A stretch of DNA of 64,000 nucleotides from Nocardioides massiliensis (lineage in GTDB: Bacteria > Actinomycetota > Actinomycetes > Propionibacteriales > Nocardioidaceae): NCBI RefSeq assembly GCF_030811215.1, contig NZ_JAUSQM010000001.1, positions 2,294,001-2,358,000 on the forward strand, read 5' to 3'. The notes under the pieces are model-generated. The model saw only the letters and a program-made list of their open reading frames with translations. It was not told the origin of the DNA and made no database searches. The position numbers and the translations under genes were made by a program. Positions 17,384 through 26,294 of this stretch are shown in pieces; the first letter of the stretch is position 1, and each line of letters starts with the position of its first letter.

Positions 17384-20200
17384 TCACGCGTCGCCGCCCT
17401 CCTGCTCGCGGCCCGCGACGGCCGTCGGGTCGTCGACGCGGTAGCGCTCGGCTGCCTTGACGACGACGTCGTTCGACACCTCGCCGCGCTTGGCGAGCGC
17501 GGCGAGCGCCTGCACGACGACGGACTCGGCGTCGACCTGGAAGAACCGCCGCGCGGCCGGGCGGGTGTCGGCGAAGCCGAACCCGTCGGTGCCGAGCACG
17601 TGGTAGTCGGTGGGCACCCACTGCGCGATCTGCAGCGGCACCGCGCGCATGTAGTCGCTGACCGCGACGATCGGTCCCTCGACCGCCTGGAGCTTGTCGG
17701 CGACGTACGGCGTGCGCGGGGTCTCCTGCGGGTGCAGGAGGTTCCAGCGGTCGGCCTCGATGGCGTCGCGGGCCAGCTCGTTCCACGAGGTCACCGACCA
17801 CACGTCGGCGGCCACGCCCCACTCCTCGGCCAGGATCCGCTGGGCCTCGTTGACCCACGGCAGCCCGACGCCCGAGGCGAGCAGCTGGACGCGGGGGACG
17901 TCGCCCTCCGTGCGCTCGACCTTCGGGGGCACCGCGAAGTGGTAGATGCCCTTGAGCAGCCCCTCGAGGTCGAGGTTCTCGGGCTCGGCGGGCTGGGCGA
18001 CCGGCTCGTTGTAGACGGTGAGGTAGAAGATCACGTCCTCGCCGTCGGGGTGACCGTCGGTGGCGCCGTACATCCGGTCGAGCCCGCTGCGGACGATGTG
18101 GGCGACCTCGTAGGCCGTCGCCGGGTCGTAGTGCACGACCGCGGGGTTGGTCGCGGCCAGCAGCGGCGAGTGGCCGTCGGCGTGCTGCAGGCCCTCACCT
18201 GTGAGCGTGGTGCGCCCAGCGGTGGCGCCGACGAGGAAGCCGCGCGCGAGCTGGTCGGCCATCGCCCAGATCGAGTCACCCGTGCGCTGGAACCCGAACA
18301 TCGAGTAGAAGATGTAGAACGGGATCATGTGCTCGCCGTGGGTCGCGTACGCCGACCCCGCGGCGGTCGCCGACGCGACGGCCCCGGCCTCGGAGATGCC
18401 CTCGTGGAGCAGCTGCCCCTCGGTGGACTCCTTGTAGGCCAGCAGCATGTTGCGGTCGACCGACTCGTAGTTCTGCCCGTGCGGGCTGTAGACCTTGGCG
18501 GTCGGGAACATCGAGTCCATGCCGAAGGTGCGGTACTCGTCGGGCGCGATCGGCACGATCCGCTTGCCGATCTCGGGGTCGCGCATGAGGTCGCGCAGCA
18601 GCCGGACGAGGGCCTGGGTGGTCGCGACGGCGTTCTTGCCCGAGCCCTGCTTGAGCTCGGAGTAGACCTTGTCGTCGGGCAGCTTCGGCAGCGACGACCG
18701 GTTGACCCGCTTGGGCAGCGAGCCGCCGAGCGCCTTGCGCCGCTCCATGAGGTACTCGACCTCGGGGCTGTCGGCACCGGGGTGGAAGAACGGCGCGATC
18801 TCGGCCTCGTCGATGTCCTTGTTGGAGATCGGGAGGTAGAGCCGGTCGCGGAACTTCTTCAGCGCCTCCTTGTCCAGCTTCTTCATCTGGTGGGTGGCGT
18901 TGCGGCCCTCGAGGGAGTCGATCGTCCAGCCCTTGACGGTCTTGGCCAGGATCACCGTCGGCTGGCCGACGTGCTCGGTGGCGGCCTTGAAGGCGGCGTA
19001 CACCTTGCGGTAGTCGTGCCCGCCGCGCGGCAGCTTCTGGATCTGCCGGTCCGAGAGGTGCTCGGCCATCGCGCGCAGTCGCGGGTCGGTGCCGAAGAAG
19101 TGGTCGCGGACGTAGGCGCCGTCCTCGACCGAGTAGGTCTGGAACTGCCCGTCGGGGGTCTGGTTCATCCGGTTGACCAGCACGCCGTCGACGTCGCGGG
19201 CGAGCAGGTCGTCCCACTCACGACCCCAGACGACCTTGATGACGTTCCAGCCGGCACCGCGGAAGTAGGACTCCAGCTCCTGGATGATCTTGCCGTTGCC
19301 GCGCACCGGACCGTCGAGCTGCTGCAGGTTGCAGTTGACGACGAAGGTCAGGTTGTCGAGCTCCTCGCGCGCCGCGAGGCCGATGGCGCCCAGCGACTCC
19401 GGCTCGCCCATCTCGCCGTCGCCGAGGAAAGCCCAGACGTGCTGGTCGCTGGTGTCCTTCATGTTGCGGTTGTGCAGGTAGCGGTTGAACCGGGCCTGGT
19501 AGATCGCGTTGATCGCGGTCAGGCCCATCGAGACGGTCGGGAACTCCCAGAAGTCCGGCATCAGCCGGGGGTGGGGGTACGACGCCAGCCCGGCGCCCGG
19601 GCCGTGCTGGACCTCCTGGCGGAAGCGCGACAGCTGGGTGTCGGTGAGCCGGCCCTCGAGGTAGGCGCGGGCGTAGATGCCGGGGGAGGCGTGACCCTGG
19701 ATGTAGACTTGGTCGCCACCGCCGGGGTGGTCCTTGCCCCGGAAGAAGTGGTTGAAGCCGACCTCGTAGAGCGAGGCGGAGGACTGGTAGGTCGCGATGT
19801 GGCCACCGACCTCGAGCCCCTTGCGGTTGGCGCTGGAGACCATGACCGCGGCGTTCCAGCGGATGAACGCCCGGATCCGGCGCTCGGTCTCCTCGTCACC
19901 GGGGAACCAGGGCTCGCGCTCCGGGGGGATCGTGTTGATGTAGTCGGTGCTGCGCAGTGCCGGGACGCCGACGTTGCGCTCACGTGCCCGCTCGAGCAGC
20001 TTGAGCATCACGTAGCGAGCGCGCGAGCCGCCGCGTTCGTCGAGCAACGCGTCGAGCGATGCGAGCCAGTCAGCGGTCTCATCGGGGTCGATGTCGGGGA
20101 GCTGGGTGGGCAGTCCCTCGTGAATCACGGGCGGAGCCTGGCCTGTGGGCCTGGAGTCCGCGGTCCCGGTCTTGTCGGAATCGTCGGTGGTAGCCACCAC
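17384..20200 (-). CDS. aceE: Pyruvate dehydrogenase E1 component, homodimeric type
   Basis: A 938-residue thiamine diphosphate enzyme that decarboxylates pyruvate and passes the acetyl group to lipoyl E2. The N-terminal half has [23 protein letters not shown]-type sequence split here as [17 protein letters not shown] and [15 protein letters not shown], and the ThDP motif [17 protein letters not shown] through [14 protein letters not shown]. The C-terminal half has the transketolase-like PYR and C domains. The length matches the AceE type rather than the alpha2beta2 type. It is monocistronic, and a palindrome lies 34-47 bp upstream of its start. It supplies acetyl-CoA to the nearby fatty acid cluster. 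Confidence 0.96.
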   Translation of the reverse strand: MVATTDDSDKTGTADSRPTGQAPPVIHEGLPTQLPDIDPDETADWLASLDALLDERGGSRARYVMLKLLERARERNVGVPALRSTDYINTIPPEREPWFPGDEETERRIRAFIRWNAAVMVSSANRKGLEVGGHIATYQSSASLYEVGFNHFFRGKDHPGGGDQVYIQGHASPGIYARAYLEGRLTDTQLSRFRQEVQHGPGAGLASYPHPRLMPDFWEFPTVSMGLTAINAIYQARFNRYLHNRNMKDTSDQHVWAFLGDGEMGEPESLGAIGLAAREELDNLTFVVNCNLQQLDGPVRGNGKIIQELESYFRGAGWNVIKVVWGREWDDLLARDVDGVLVNRMNQTPDGQFQTYSVEDGAYVRDHFFGTDPRLRAMAEHLSDRQIQKLPRGGHDYRKVYAAFKAATEHVGQPTVILAKTVKGWTIDSLEGRNATHQMKKLDKEALKKFRDRLYLPISNKDIDEAEIAPFFHPGADSPEVEYLMERRKALGGSLPKRVNRSSLPKLPDDKVYSELKQGSGKNAVATTQALVRLLRDLMRDPEIGKRIVPIAPDEYRTFGMDSMFPTAKVYSPHGQNYESVDRNMLLAYKESTEGQLLHEGISEAGAVASATAAGSAYATHGEHMIPFYIFYSMFGFQRTGDSIWAMADQLARGFLVGATAGRTTLTGEGLQHADGHSPLLAATNPAVVHYDPATAYEVAHIVRSGLDRMYGATDGHPDGEDVIFYLTVYNEPVAQPAEPENLDLEGLLKGIYHFAVPPKVERTEGDVPRVQLLASGVGLPWVNEAQRILAEEWGVAADVWSVTSWNELARDAIEADRWNLLHPQETPRTPYVADKLQAVEGPIVAVSDYMRAVPLQIAQWVPTDYHVLGTDGFGFADTRPAARRFFQVDAESVVVQALAALAKRGEVSNDVVVKAAERYRVDDPTAVAGREQEGGDA

Positions 20201-20233
20201 TTCATCGTGTCACGTGCGACCGGGGGAGAAAAT

Positions 20234-20247
20234 CTACCGGTCGGTAG
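20234..20247. promoter_or_regulatory. Palindrome CTACCG-GT-CGGTAG upstream of aceE
   Basis: Perfect 6-bp arms around GT, in the 227-bp divergent gap between aceE and the DUF3052 gene, 34-47 bp before the aceE start. The TACCG...CGGTA pattern is common among TetR-family operators. The rest of the gap shows no ORF or RNA gene. Confidence 0.5.
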
Positions 20248-20427
20248 TCCCACTACGCGGCACACGCGGGCGCGTGCAGGCCCCGGTGCCGATGCTCCGG
20301 ACGCGCCCAAATCCGCCGTGGGCTTGCGCCGGTAGGACCCTTTCGGCTGGACTACACGCCAACCGGCGCACCGAGCGCCGGTGGGTACGCCGATGAGCGG
20401 ACCCGCAGACGTGAGGAGGAACGACTG

Positions 20428-20856
20428 GTGAGCGCGTCCGTCGCAGGCGACGACACCGTGGGTGCCGGCGACCGGCTCGGCTTCAGCAAGGGCATGGTCG
20501 TGCAGGAGCTCGGCTGGGACGAGGACGTCGACGACGCCCTCCGGATCGCGATCGAGGACACCCTGGACGCCGACATGGTGGACGGTGACCACGGCAACGT
20601 GGTCGACGCCGTGCTGCTGTGGTGGCGCGACGAGGACGGTGACCTCGCCGATGCGCTCATGGATGCCCTGACCGACCTCGCGGACGGCGGCGTGATCTGG
20701 CTGCTCTCGCCGAAGGTCGGACGCCCGGGCACGGTCGACCCCGCCGACGTCGCCGAGGCTGCCGACGTGGCCGGTCTGTCCACCACGACCACTGCGGCCG
20801 TCAGCAGGGACTGGGCCGCCACGCGCTTGTTGGCGCCGAAGAACGCCCGCGCCTGA
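20428..20856 (+). CDS. DUF3052 domain protein
   Basis: A 142-residue acidic cytoplasmic protein of the DUF3052 family found in Actinobacteria. It has the characteristic GFSKGMVVQELGWDEDVDD N-terminal block, the VDAVLLWWRDEDGDL centre, and VIWLLSPKVGRPG. The C-terminal tail (SRDWAATRLLAPK) is also typical. GTG 20428 is preceded by GAGGAGGA. No enzyme motif is known. It is divergent from aceE and may share the regulatory gap containing the CTACCG palindrome. Confidence 0.85.
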   Translation: MSASVAGDDTVGAGDRLGFSKGMVVQELGWDEDVDDALRIAIEDTLDADMVDGDHGNVVDAVLLWWRDEDGDLADALMDALTDLADGGVIWLLSPKVGRPGTVDPADVAEAADVAGLSTTTTAAVSRDWAATRLLAPKNARA

Positions 20857-20989
20857 GTCCAGACCCGGCCGAGCCCGGATGGTGACACCGGACCCGGTGA
20901 CGCACGTCTCGTGACAGGTTGAGAGCGTACGCACGCAGAACGTCTGCTGTGCTGACGCCTCACCTGTGACGAACGGAGTCCGACGACCC

Positions 20990-21664
20990 ATGAACGCGCT
21001 TCCCGCGGAGCTTGCCGACAAGACCATCGCCGTCCTGGGAGGGACGGGTCCCCAGGGCCGCGGGCTTGCCCGCCGCTTCGCCAGCGCCGGCCTCGCGGTC
21101 GTGCTGGGCAGCCGCTCCGCCGAGCGCGCGGCCGAGACGGCGGCGACGCTCGCCGAGGCGACCGGCGGCAACGTGACCGGGCTCGACAACGCCGGCGCCT
21201 CCGCGGCCGGCGACGTCGTCCTGGTCGTGGTCCCGTGGGACGGCCACGGTGAGCTGCTCACCGAGCTGGCCCCGCACCTCGCCGGCAAGATCGTGGTCGA
21301 CTGCGTCAACCCGCTCGGCTTCGACAAGCAGGGCCCCTTCGCGCTGAAGGTCGAGGAGGGATCCGCCTCCGAGCAGGCGCGTGCCCTGCTGCCCGACAGC
21401 ACCGTGGTCGGCGCGTTCCACAACGTGTCCGCCGTGCTGCTCGAGGACCCCGAGGCCAGCGTCGACACCGACGTGCTGGTCCTGGGTGACGACCGTGAGG
21501 CGACCGACCTCGTCCAGGCACTCGCCGACACGATCCCGGGGGTCCGGGGCGTGTACGGCGGACGCCTGCGCAACGCCCACCAGGTCGAGGCACTCACCGC
21601 GAACCTGATCGCCATCAACCGGCGCTACAAGGCGCACTCCGGCATCCGGGTCACGGACGTCTGA
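20990..21664 (+). CDS. npdG: NADPH-dependent F420 reductase
   Basis: A 224-residue F420H2:NADP+ oxidoreductase. The N-terminal Rossmann motif AVLGGTGPQGRGLARRF and SRSAERA bind NADP; VPWDGHGELL and DCVNPLGF line the F420 side, and GAFHNVSAVLL and AHQVEALTANLI are family-typical. It moves hydride between coenzyme F420 and NADP(H), so the organism should make F420. ATG 20990 is preferred over GTG 20966. It lies eight bases upstream of a crotonase gene, suggesting an operon with the two crotonases. Confidence 0.9.
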   Translation: MNALPAELADKTIAVLGGTGPQGRGLARRFASAGLAVVLGSRSAERAAETAATLAEATGGNVTGLDNAGASAAGDVVLVVVPWDGHGELLTELAPHLAGKIVVDCVNPLGFDKQGPFALKVEEGSASEQARALLPDSTVVGAFHNVSAVLLEDPEASVDTDVLVLGDDREATDLVQALADTIPGVRGVYGGRLRNAHQVEALTANLIAINRRYKAHSGIRVTDV

Positions 21665-21672
21665 GGGCCACG

Positions 21673-22452
21673 ATGAGCGAGAACGCAGCGGCCGAGGTCG
21701 TCCTGACCGAGCGCCGCGACGACGTCCTGGTCATCACCATCAACCGTCCGCAGGTCAAGAACGCCCTCGACGGAGCGGCCGCGCGCGGGCTGGCAGCGGC
21801 GTTCGACGAGCTCGACGGCGACGACGCCCTGCGGGTCGGCGTGCTCACCGGTGCGGGTGGCACCTTCTGCACCGGCATGGACCTGAAGGCGTTCGTGACC
21901 GGCGACGTGCCGTACGTCGAGGGCCGCGGTTTCGGCGGCCTCGTCGAGCAGCCACCGGCCAAGCCGCTCATCGGCGCGGTCGAGGGCTACGCGGTGGCGG
22001 GCGGGTTCGAGCTGCTCCTGGGCTGCGACCTGGTGGTCTCCTCGCGCACGGCGCAGCTCGGCGTACCCGAGGTCAAGCGCGGCCTGGTCGCCGGCGGCGG
22101 CGCTGCGCTGCACCTGAGCGGGCGCATCCCGCGGGCCATCGCACTCGAGCTGCTGCTCACCGGGGACCCGATCACGGCCGCGCGGGCGGCCGAGCTGGGT
22201 CTGGTCAACCGCCTCACCGAGCCGGGTGCCGCACTCGAGGGGGCGCTCGAGCTGGCCGCTGCCATCGCGGCCAACGGCCCCCTCGCCGTACGCGTCACCA
22301 AGGAGCTGGCCCGCCGCGCTGCCGACTGGACCTTCGAGCAGAGCTGGCAGGAGCAGGGACCGATCGTCACCCCGGTCTTCGCCTCCGAGGACGCGATGGA
22401 GGGCGCCACCGCCTTCGCCGAGAAGCGCACACCGCAGTGGAAGGGTCGCTGA
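21673..22452 (+). CDS. Enoyl-CoA hydratase (crotonase family)
   Basis: A 259-residue crotonase. The oxyanion-hole segments are GGTFCTGMDLKAF and GYAVAGGFELLLGCDLVV. Both catalytic Glu positions are kept (AGGFELLLG and GVPEVKRG). It should hydrate a 2-enoyl-CoA during fatty acid or branched-acid breakdown. The TGA stop overlaps the ATG of the next crotonase (TGATG), so they are co-translated. The C-terminal GATAFAEKRTPQWKGR is typical. Confidence 0.9.
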   Translation: MSENAAAEVVLTERRDDVLVITINRPQVKNALDGAAARGLAAAFDELDGDDALRVGVLTGAGGTFCTGMDLKAFVTGDVPYVEGRGFGGLVEQPPAKPLIGAVEGYAVAGGFELLLGCDLVVSSRTAQLGVPEVKRGLVAGGGAALHLSGRIPRAIALELLLTGDPITAARAAELGLVNRLTEPGAALEGALELAAAIAANGPLAVRVTKELARRAADWTFEQSWQEQGPIVTPVFASEDAMEGATAFAEKRTPQWKGR

Positions 22453-23234
22453 TGACCGACGCCGGATCGCCCGTCTCCTACGCGTACGCCGACGGCGTCG
22501 CGCGGATCACCCTGACCGACGGTGGCCGCGGGAACCCCGTCGACCTCGACTCGGTCGCCGCCCTGACCGACGCGGTACTCCGCGCCCGCAGCGACGCGGC
22601 GCGCGTGGTCGTGCTTGCCGCCGAGGGGCGGTTCTTCAGCGTCGGGGGCGACCTGGCGGCGTTCGCCGGTGCCGACGACGTCGGGCGCTATATCGACGAC
22701 CTCGCCGACGCCCTGCACCGCGTCATCAGCGAGCTGCAGCGGCTCCCCGCCGTCGTCGTGTCGGTCGTGCAGGGCACGGCCGCGGGCGCGGGGTTCCCGC
22801 TGGCGGCGGCTGCGGACGTGGTGCTGGCCGCCGACACCGCCGTGTTCGCCCTCGCCTACGGCAAGGTCGGGCTGAGCCCGGACGGCGGCTCGAGTCTCCT
22901 CGTCCACACGCTGGGCCTCCACCGCACGCTGCGGATGGCCCTGCTCCACGACACCCTGTCGGCCGCCGACGCGCTGGCCGCGGGGCTCGTCGCCCGCGTG
23001 GTGCCGGTGGCCGAGCTGGCCGCGACCGCCGAGGAGATCGTGTCGCGGCTCGCCGGTGGCTCCGGTCCCGCGCAGGCGGCGGCGAAGCGACTGGTGCGCA
23101 CGGCTGCCGAGGCTGAGATCGAGACGCGGCTGCGCGCCGAGACGCTGTCGATCCGCGAGCTCGCGGTCGGCGCCGACGGCCGCGAGGGCGTGCAGGCGTT
23201 CCTCGAGAAGCGGGCACCGCGCTTCGGGGCGTAA
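22452..23234 (+). CDS. Enoyl-CoA hydratase/isomerase family protein
   Basis: A 260-residue crotonase paralogue of the upstream gene. GRFFSVGGDLAAF forms the oxyanion hole, but the usual AGGxxE segment reads GAGFPLAAAADVV and lacks the first catalytic Glu. The second region is GKVGLSPDGGSS, as in PaaG/ECI-type isomerases that use an Asp. It may isomerise or otherwise rearrange an acyl-CoA rather than hydrate it (inference). ATG 22452 overlaps the preceding stop; GTG 22437 is an unlikely longer start. Confidence 0.85.
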   Translation: MTDAGSPVSYAYADGVARITLTDGGRGNPVDLDSVAALTDAVLRARSDAARVVVLAAEGRFFSVGGDLAAFAGADDVGRYIDDLADALHRVISELQRLPAVVVSVVQGTAAGAGFPLAAAADVVLAADTAVFALAYGKVGLSPDGGSSLLVHTLGLHRTLRMALLHDTLSAADALAAGLVARVVPVAELAATAEEIVSRLAGGSGPAQAAAKRLVRTAAEAEIETRLRAETLSIRELAVGADGREGVQAFLEKRAPRFGA

Positions 23235-23260
23235 GGGCCGTCACGCTCCCTCGACTCGCG

Positions 23261-23277
23261 TGTAACTCGCGGTTACA
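23261..23277. promoter_or_regulatory. Inverted repeat TGTAAC-N5-GTTACA before acyl-CoA ligase
   Basis: TGTAACTCGCGGTTACA has perfect 6-bp arms and lies 31 bp before the start codon of the acyl-CoA ligase. Its shape fits a dimeric repressor of acyl-CoA metabolism (TetR or FadR type), but none is encoded nearby. Confidence 0.5.
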
Positions 23278-23307
23278 GTTTCGCGAGACGTCGAGGAGAG
23301 GACGAGG

Positions 23308-24930
23308 ATGTCGAAGGTCGCCGACGCCGCGGTGTCGTTGAAGGTGCTGGCCACGGCGGGCGTCGTGCGCCCGTACGGTCCGGTTCGCCTCGCCCGGCTC
23401 CTGAGCACGCTCAAGGCGTGGGGCACCGGGCCGGCCGGGGGCTTCGCGAGCCTCGCCGTACGCCATCCCGACCGCGTCGGCCTCATCGACGAACGCGGTG
23501 AGCTGACCTTCGCCGACCTGCACCGTCGCTCCAACGCGCTGGCGCGCGGGCTCGCCGCGCTGGGGGTCCGCGAGGGCGATGCGGTAGCGCTGATGTGCCG
23601 CAACCACCGCGGCTTCGTGGATGCCTCCATCGCCGTGGGCAAGCTCGGCGCGGACCTGCTCTACCTCAACACCGCGTTCGCGGGACCGCAGCTGGCCGAC
23701 GTGCTCGAGCGCGAGCAACCGACCGTCGTGATCCACGACGAGGAGTTCACCGACCTGCTCGCCGGCGCCCCCATCGAGCACCGCGTGCTGGGGTGGACCG
23801 ACGACGAGCCCGGCTCCGACGGTCCGCCCACGCTCGAGGGACTGATCGCGCAGAACCCGGCCGCCGACCTCACCCCGCCCGAGCGCCACACGCGGGTGGT
23901 GATCCTGACCTCGGGCACGACGGGCACGCCGAAGGGCGCCCCGCGCAAGGAGGCCGGTATCCCGGCCGCCGTGGCGCTGCTGTCACGGATGCCGTTGCGC
24001 TTCGGGTGGCGCACCCATATCGCCGCGCCGCTGTTCCACACCTGGGGCTACGCCCACTTCGCGCTCGCCATGCTGCTCGGCTCCACGATGGTGCTGCGTC
24101 GCACCTTCGACCCCGAGGAGTGCCTGCGCACCCTGCGCGACGAGGGCTGCGACTCCGCCGTGGTCATCCCGGTGATGCTGCAGCGCATCCTGCGCCTGCC
24201 CGAGGACACCCTGGCGGGCTACGACCTGCCCCGGCTCCGGGTGGTGGCCTCCTCGGGATCGGCGCTGCCCGGCGACCTCGCTGCCGCCTGGATGGACCGC
24301 TTCGGTGACAACCTCTACTCGATCTACGGCTCCACCGAGGTCGCCTGGGCCAGCGTCGCCCAGCCTGCCGAGCTGCGCCGCGCCCCCACCACCGCGGGCC
24401 GCCCGCCCCACGCCACCGAGGTGCGGATCCTCGACGAGGAGGGCCGTGAGGTCCCGCGCGGCAGCTCGGGGCGGATCTTCGTCGGCAACCACCTGCTGTT
24501 CGAGGGCTACACCGGCGGCGGCAGCAAGGAGGTCGTCGACGGGCTGATGGCCTCCGGCGACGTGGGGCGCTACGACGACGACGGGTTGTTGTACGTCGAG
24601 GGCCGCGACGACGAGATGATCGTCTCGGGCGGGGAGAACGTCTTCCCCAAGGAGGTCGAGGACTGCCTGGTCCAACACCCGGCGGTGACCGACGTGGCTG
24701 CGGTGGGGGTCGAGGACCCCGACTACGGCGCGCGTCTGCGGGTGTTCGTCGTGACCAGCACCGAGGTGTCGGCCGATGAGCTCAAGGACCATGTGAAGGC
24801 CAACCTCGCGCGCTACAAGGTCCCCAAGGAGATCGTCTTCCTCGACGAGCTGCCGCGCAACGCCACCGGCAAGGTGCTCAAGCGCGAGCTGCGCAAAGAT
24901 GGCTCCCATGAGGCATCGGCCGACGAGTGA
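23308..24930 (+). CDS. Acyl-CoA synthetase (AMP-binding)
   Basis: A 540-residue adenylate-forming ligase. The A3 P-loop LTSGTTGTPKGAPR, A5 YGSTEV, A8 GRDDEMIVSGGENVFPKEVED and A10 LPRNATGKVLKRELR (catalytic Lys) are all intact. It activates a fatty or other carboxylic acid to acyl-CoA through acyl-AMP. A purine-rich ribosome site (GAGGAGAGGACGAGG) precedes ATG 23308. The palindrome upstream suggests regulated expression. Context with two crotonases points to acid catabolism; the exact substrate is not visible. Confidence 0.9.
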   Translation: MSKVADAAVSLKVLATAGVVRPYGPVRLARLLSTLKAWGTGPAGGFASLAVRHPDRVGLIDERGELTFADLHRRSNALARGLAALGVREGDAVALMCRNHRGFVDASIAVGKLGADLLYLNTAFAGPQLADVLEREQPTVVIHDEEFTDLLAGAPIEHRVLGWTDDEPGSDGPPTLEGLIAQNPAADLTPPERHTRVVILTSGTTGTPKGAPRKEAGIPAAVALLSRMPLRFGWRTHIAAPLFHTWGYAHFALAMLLGSTMVLRRTFDPEECLRTLRDEGCDSAVVIPVMLQRILRLPEDTLAGYDLPRLRVVASSGSALPGDLAAAWMDRFGDNLYSIYGSTEVAWASVAQPAELRRAPTTAGRPPHATEVRILDEEGREVPRGSSGRIFVGNHLLFEGYTGGGSKEVVDGLMASGDVGRYDDDGLLYVEGRDDEMIVSGGENVFPKEVEDCLVQHPAVTDVAAVGVEDPDYGARLRVFVVTSTEVSADELKDHVKANLARYKVPKEIVFLDELPRNATGKVLKRELRKDGSHEASADE

Positions 24931-25411
24931 CGCCCTGACGAGCGAGCCGCTGGGCGTGGGCGCTGCTGCCCCGGACCTCACCCTGCGTGACCAGCACGGT
25001 GCCGCCCTCGGGCTCGCCGACCTGCGTGGGGGACCGGCGCTGGTGGTCTTCTACCCCTACGCGTTCTCCGGGGTCTGCACCTCCGAGCTGCGCGACCTGG
25101 CCCGGAGCGCCGAGCTCGCTACGGCCCTCGACCGGACCGGTGCGGTGTTGGTCGGCGTCTCCTGCGACCCGGTCTTCACCCAGCGAGCGTTCGCCGACGC
25201 CGAGGGCCTGGACTTCCCGCTGTTGAGCGACTTCTGGCCCCACGGCGCGCTGGCGGCAGCGTTCGGCGTACTGGATGCGAAGCGGGGGTGTCCGCGGCGC
25301 TCGTCCTTCCTGCTCGACGCCGACGGCGTGGTGCGGTGGGCGCTGCACCACGGCATGGGGGAGCCGCGCACCGTCACCCAGCACCTGGCCGCGCTCGACG
25401 CGGTCGGGTGA
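24899..25411 (+). CDS. AhpE-type peroxiredoxin
   Basis: A 170-residue peroxiredoxin. The peroxidatic Cys lies in FSGVCTSELRDL, and FPLLSDFWPHGALAAAFGVLD is very close to the mycobacterial AhpE signature. It reduces hydroperoxides or peroxynitrite in the cytosol. Two further Cys (VSCDP, KRGCPRR) could serve as resolving residues. The start overlaps the 3' end of the ligase gene by 32 bp; ATG 24908 is an equally possible start. A strong terminator follows at 25487-25522. Confidence 0.85.
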   Translation: MAPMRHRPTSDALTSEPLGVGAAAPDLTLRDQHGAALGLADLRGGPALVVFYPYAFSGVCTSELRDLARSAELATALDRTGAVLVGVSCDPVFTQRAFADAEGLDFPLLSDFWPHGALAAAFGVLDAKRGCPRRSSFLLDADGVVRWALHHGMGEPRTVTQHLAALDAVG

Positions 25412-25486
25412 GGCCGGTTGAGACACAGGTCACGATTTGGTCCGGATGCATGACAACACGTGCGCGCTGGTGCATGATCTCCCTCG

Positions 25487-25523
25487 AACGGCCGCTGGTG
25501 ACCCGAGACGCCAGCGGCCGTTT
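25487..25523 (+). terminator. Intrinsic terminator after the peroxiredoxin gene
   Basis: Perfect 12-bp arms, AACGGCCGCTGG (25487-25498) and CCAGCGGCCGTT (25511-25522), with a 12-nt loop and a short TTTCTC tail. It lies 76 bp after the peroxiredoxin stop and just before tRNA-Val, and would insulate the tRNA from readthrough. Confidence 0.75.
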
Positions 25524-25554
25524 CTCATGCCCCGCGGTACCGTGTGCCGCGCGC

Positions 25555-25629
25555 GCGTCGGTAGCTCAGCGGTAGAGCACTCGGTTTACACCCGAGCGGT
25601 CGGCGGTTCGATCCCGTCCCGGCGCACCA
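25555..25629 (+). tRNA. tRNA-Val (anticodon TAC), CCA encoded
   Basis: A full cloverleaf can be drawn. Acceptor 25555-25561 pairs with 25619-25625 (one G-U). The D-arm GCTC/GAGC is present. The anticodon stem CTCGG/CCGAG has loop TTTACAC giving anticodon TAC (reads GTA). The variable loop is five bases. The T-arm GGCGG/CCGTC has loop TTCGATC. Discriminator A is at 25626 and CCA at 25627-25629 is encoded. Confidence 0.95.
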
Positions 25630-25639
25630 CCCCTGCGGG

Positions 25640-25663
25640 GAGTCCCCACATGAGAGGGGACTC
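25640..25663 (+). terminator. Hairpin after tRNA-Val (terminator candidate)
   Basis: Perfect 8-bp arms GAGTCCCC (25640-25647) and GGGGACTC (25656-25663) with an 8-nt loop, 10 bp after the tRNA. No T-run follows, so termination would need help; it may instead be a 3' processing signal. Confidence 0.5.
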
Positions 25664-25753
25664 ATCCACGACTCACCTCCGCCTCACTGCTCGGCTCCAG
25701 GCTGGTGTCCATCACCAGAGCCCGAGCAGGGCCCCGAACGCAGGAGGAGCGAG

Positions 25754-26272
25754 ATGAACCTCAAGAGCACCCTCAGCCGCACCGGCACCAAGGTCGCCGG
25801 CGGCAGTGTCCTCGGCCTGGCCGCACTCGTCGGCGTCGGCGTCATGGCCTTCCCGGGCAACGCCGACACCGTCAGCAACGAGCCGGCCATCACCAAGCGC
25901 GAGGAGTCCAGCACCGAGCTGGTCACCGTCGACGAGGACCCCGAGGGGCCCGAGGACGACCTGACCCGGGCCGGCGCGGACAGCCAGGTGACGCGGTCGA
26001 AGGCGCCGCGCGCCAGCGCCGTCAGCCGGCAGACCCGCGCGAGTGCGCCGTCGCGCGCCAGCGCGCCGAGCCGGCAGACCCGCGCGAGTGCGCCGTCGCG
26101 CGCCAGCGCGCCGAGCCGGCAGACCCGCGCCAGTGCACCGAGTCGGCAGACCCGTGCGAGCGCGCCTTCGCGCGCCTCGGTCCCGAGCCGTGACACCGTC
26201 TCGCGGGACACGGTCTCCCAGGACACCGTCTCGCGCGACACCGTCTCCCGCGACACCGCCTCGCGCGGCTGA
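25754..26272 (+). CDS. Hypothetical protein with membrane anchor and Ser/Arg tandem repeats
   Basis: A 172-residue protein of unknown family. Residues 14-33 form a hydrophobic signal or anchor (VAGGSVLGLAALVGVGVMAF). Residues 40-85 are acidic (VTVDEDPEGPEDDL). Residues 91-144 are 15-residue repeats built on SRQTRASAPSRASAP. Residues 145-171 are five tandem SRDTV-type units. The tail is therefore rich in Ser, Thr and Arg with no fold expected. Ribosome site GGAGGAGCGAG precedes ATG 25754. It is 22 bp upstream of a serine/threonine kinase gene, which suggests it is a kinase substrate or partner (inference). Cysteine is absent. Confidence 0.75.
   Translation: MNLKSTLSRTGTKVAGGSVLGLAALVGVGVMAFPGNADTVSNEPAITKREESSTELVTVDEDPEGPEDDLTRAGADSQVTRSKAPRASAVSRQTRASAPSRASAPSRQTRASAPSRASAPSRQTRASAPSRQTRASAPSRASVPSRDTVSRDTVSQDTVSRDTVSRDTASRG
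26024..26270 (+). repeat. Coding tandem repeats (45-bp and 15-bp units)
   Basis: Two full 45-bp units and partial copies encode SRQTRASAPSRASAP, followed by 15-bp units encoding SRDTV variants. The period is always a multiple of three, so the repeats expand within the frame of the gene at 25754. Copy number is likely to vary between strains (inference). Confidence 0.85.
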
Positions 26273-26294
26273 CCCGCAGAACGAAGGAGTCAGC

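Noticed and set aside
16880-20335. A 1151-residue plus-strand frame opposite aceE
   Set aside because: Composition is typical of antisense of high-GC coding DNA and no motif is seen; aceE on the other strand is certain.
25451-25560. Possible leader peptide (MHDNTCALVHDL...) before the terminator at 25487
   Set aside because: The frame has no stop before the hairpin and continues into the tRNA; the downstream gene is a tRNA, not an amino acid operon.
26024-26270. Regular repeats resembling a CRISPR array
   Set aside because: Units are 45 and 15 bp, contiguous without unique spacers, and stay in the frame of one protein; no cas genes are nearby.
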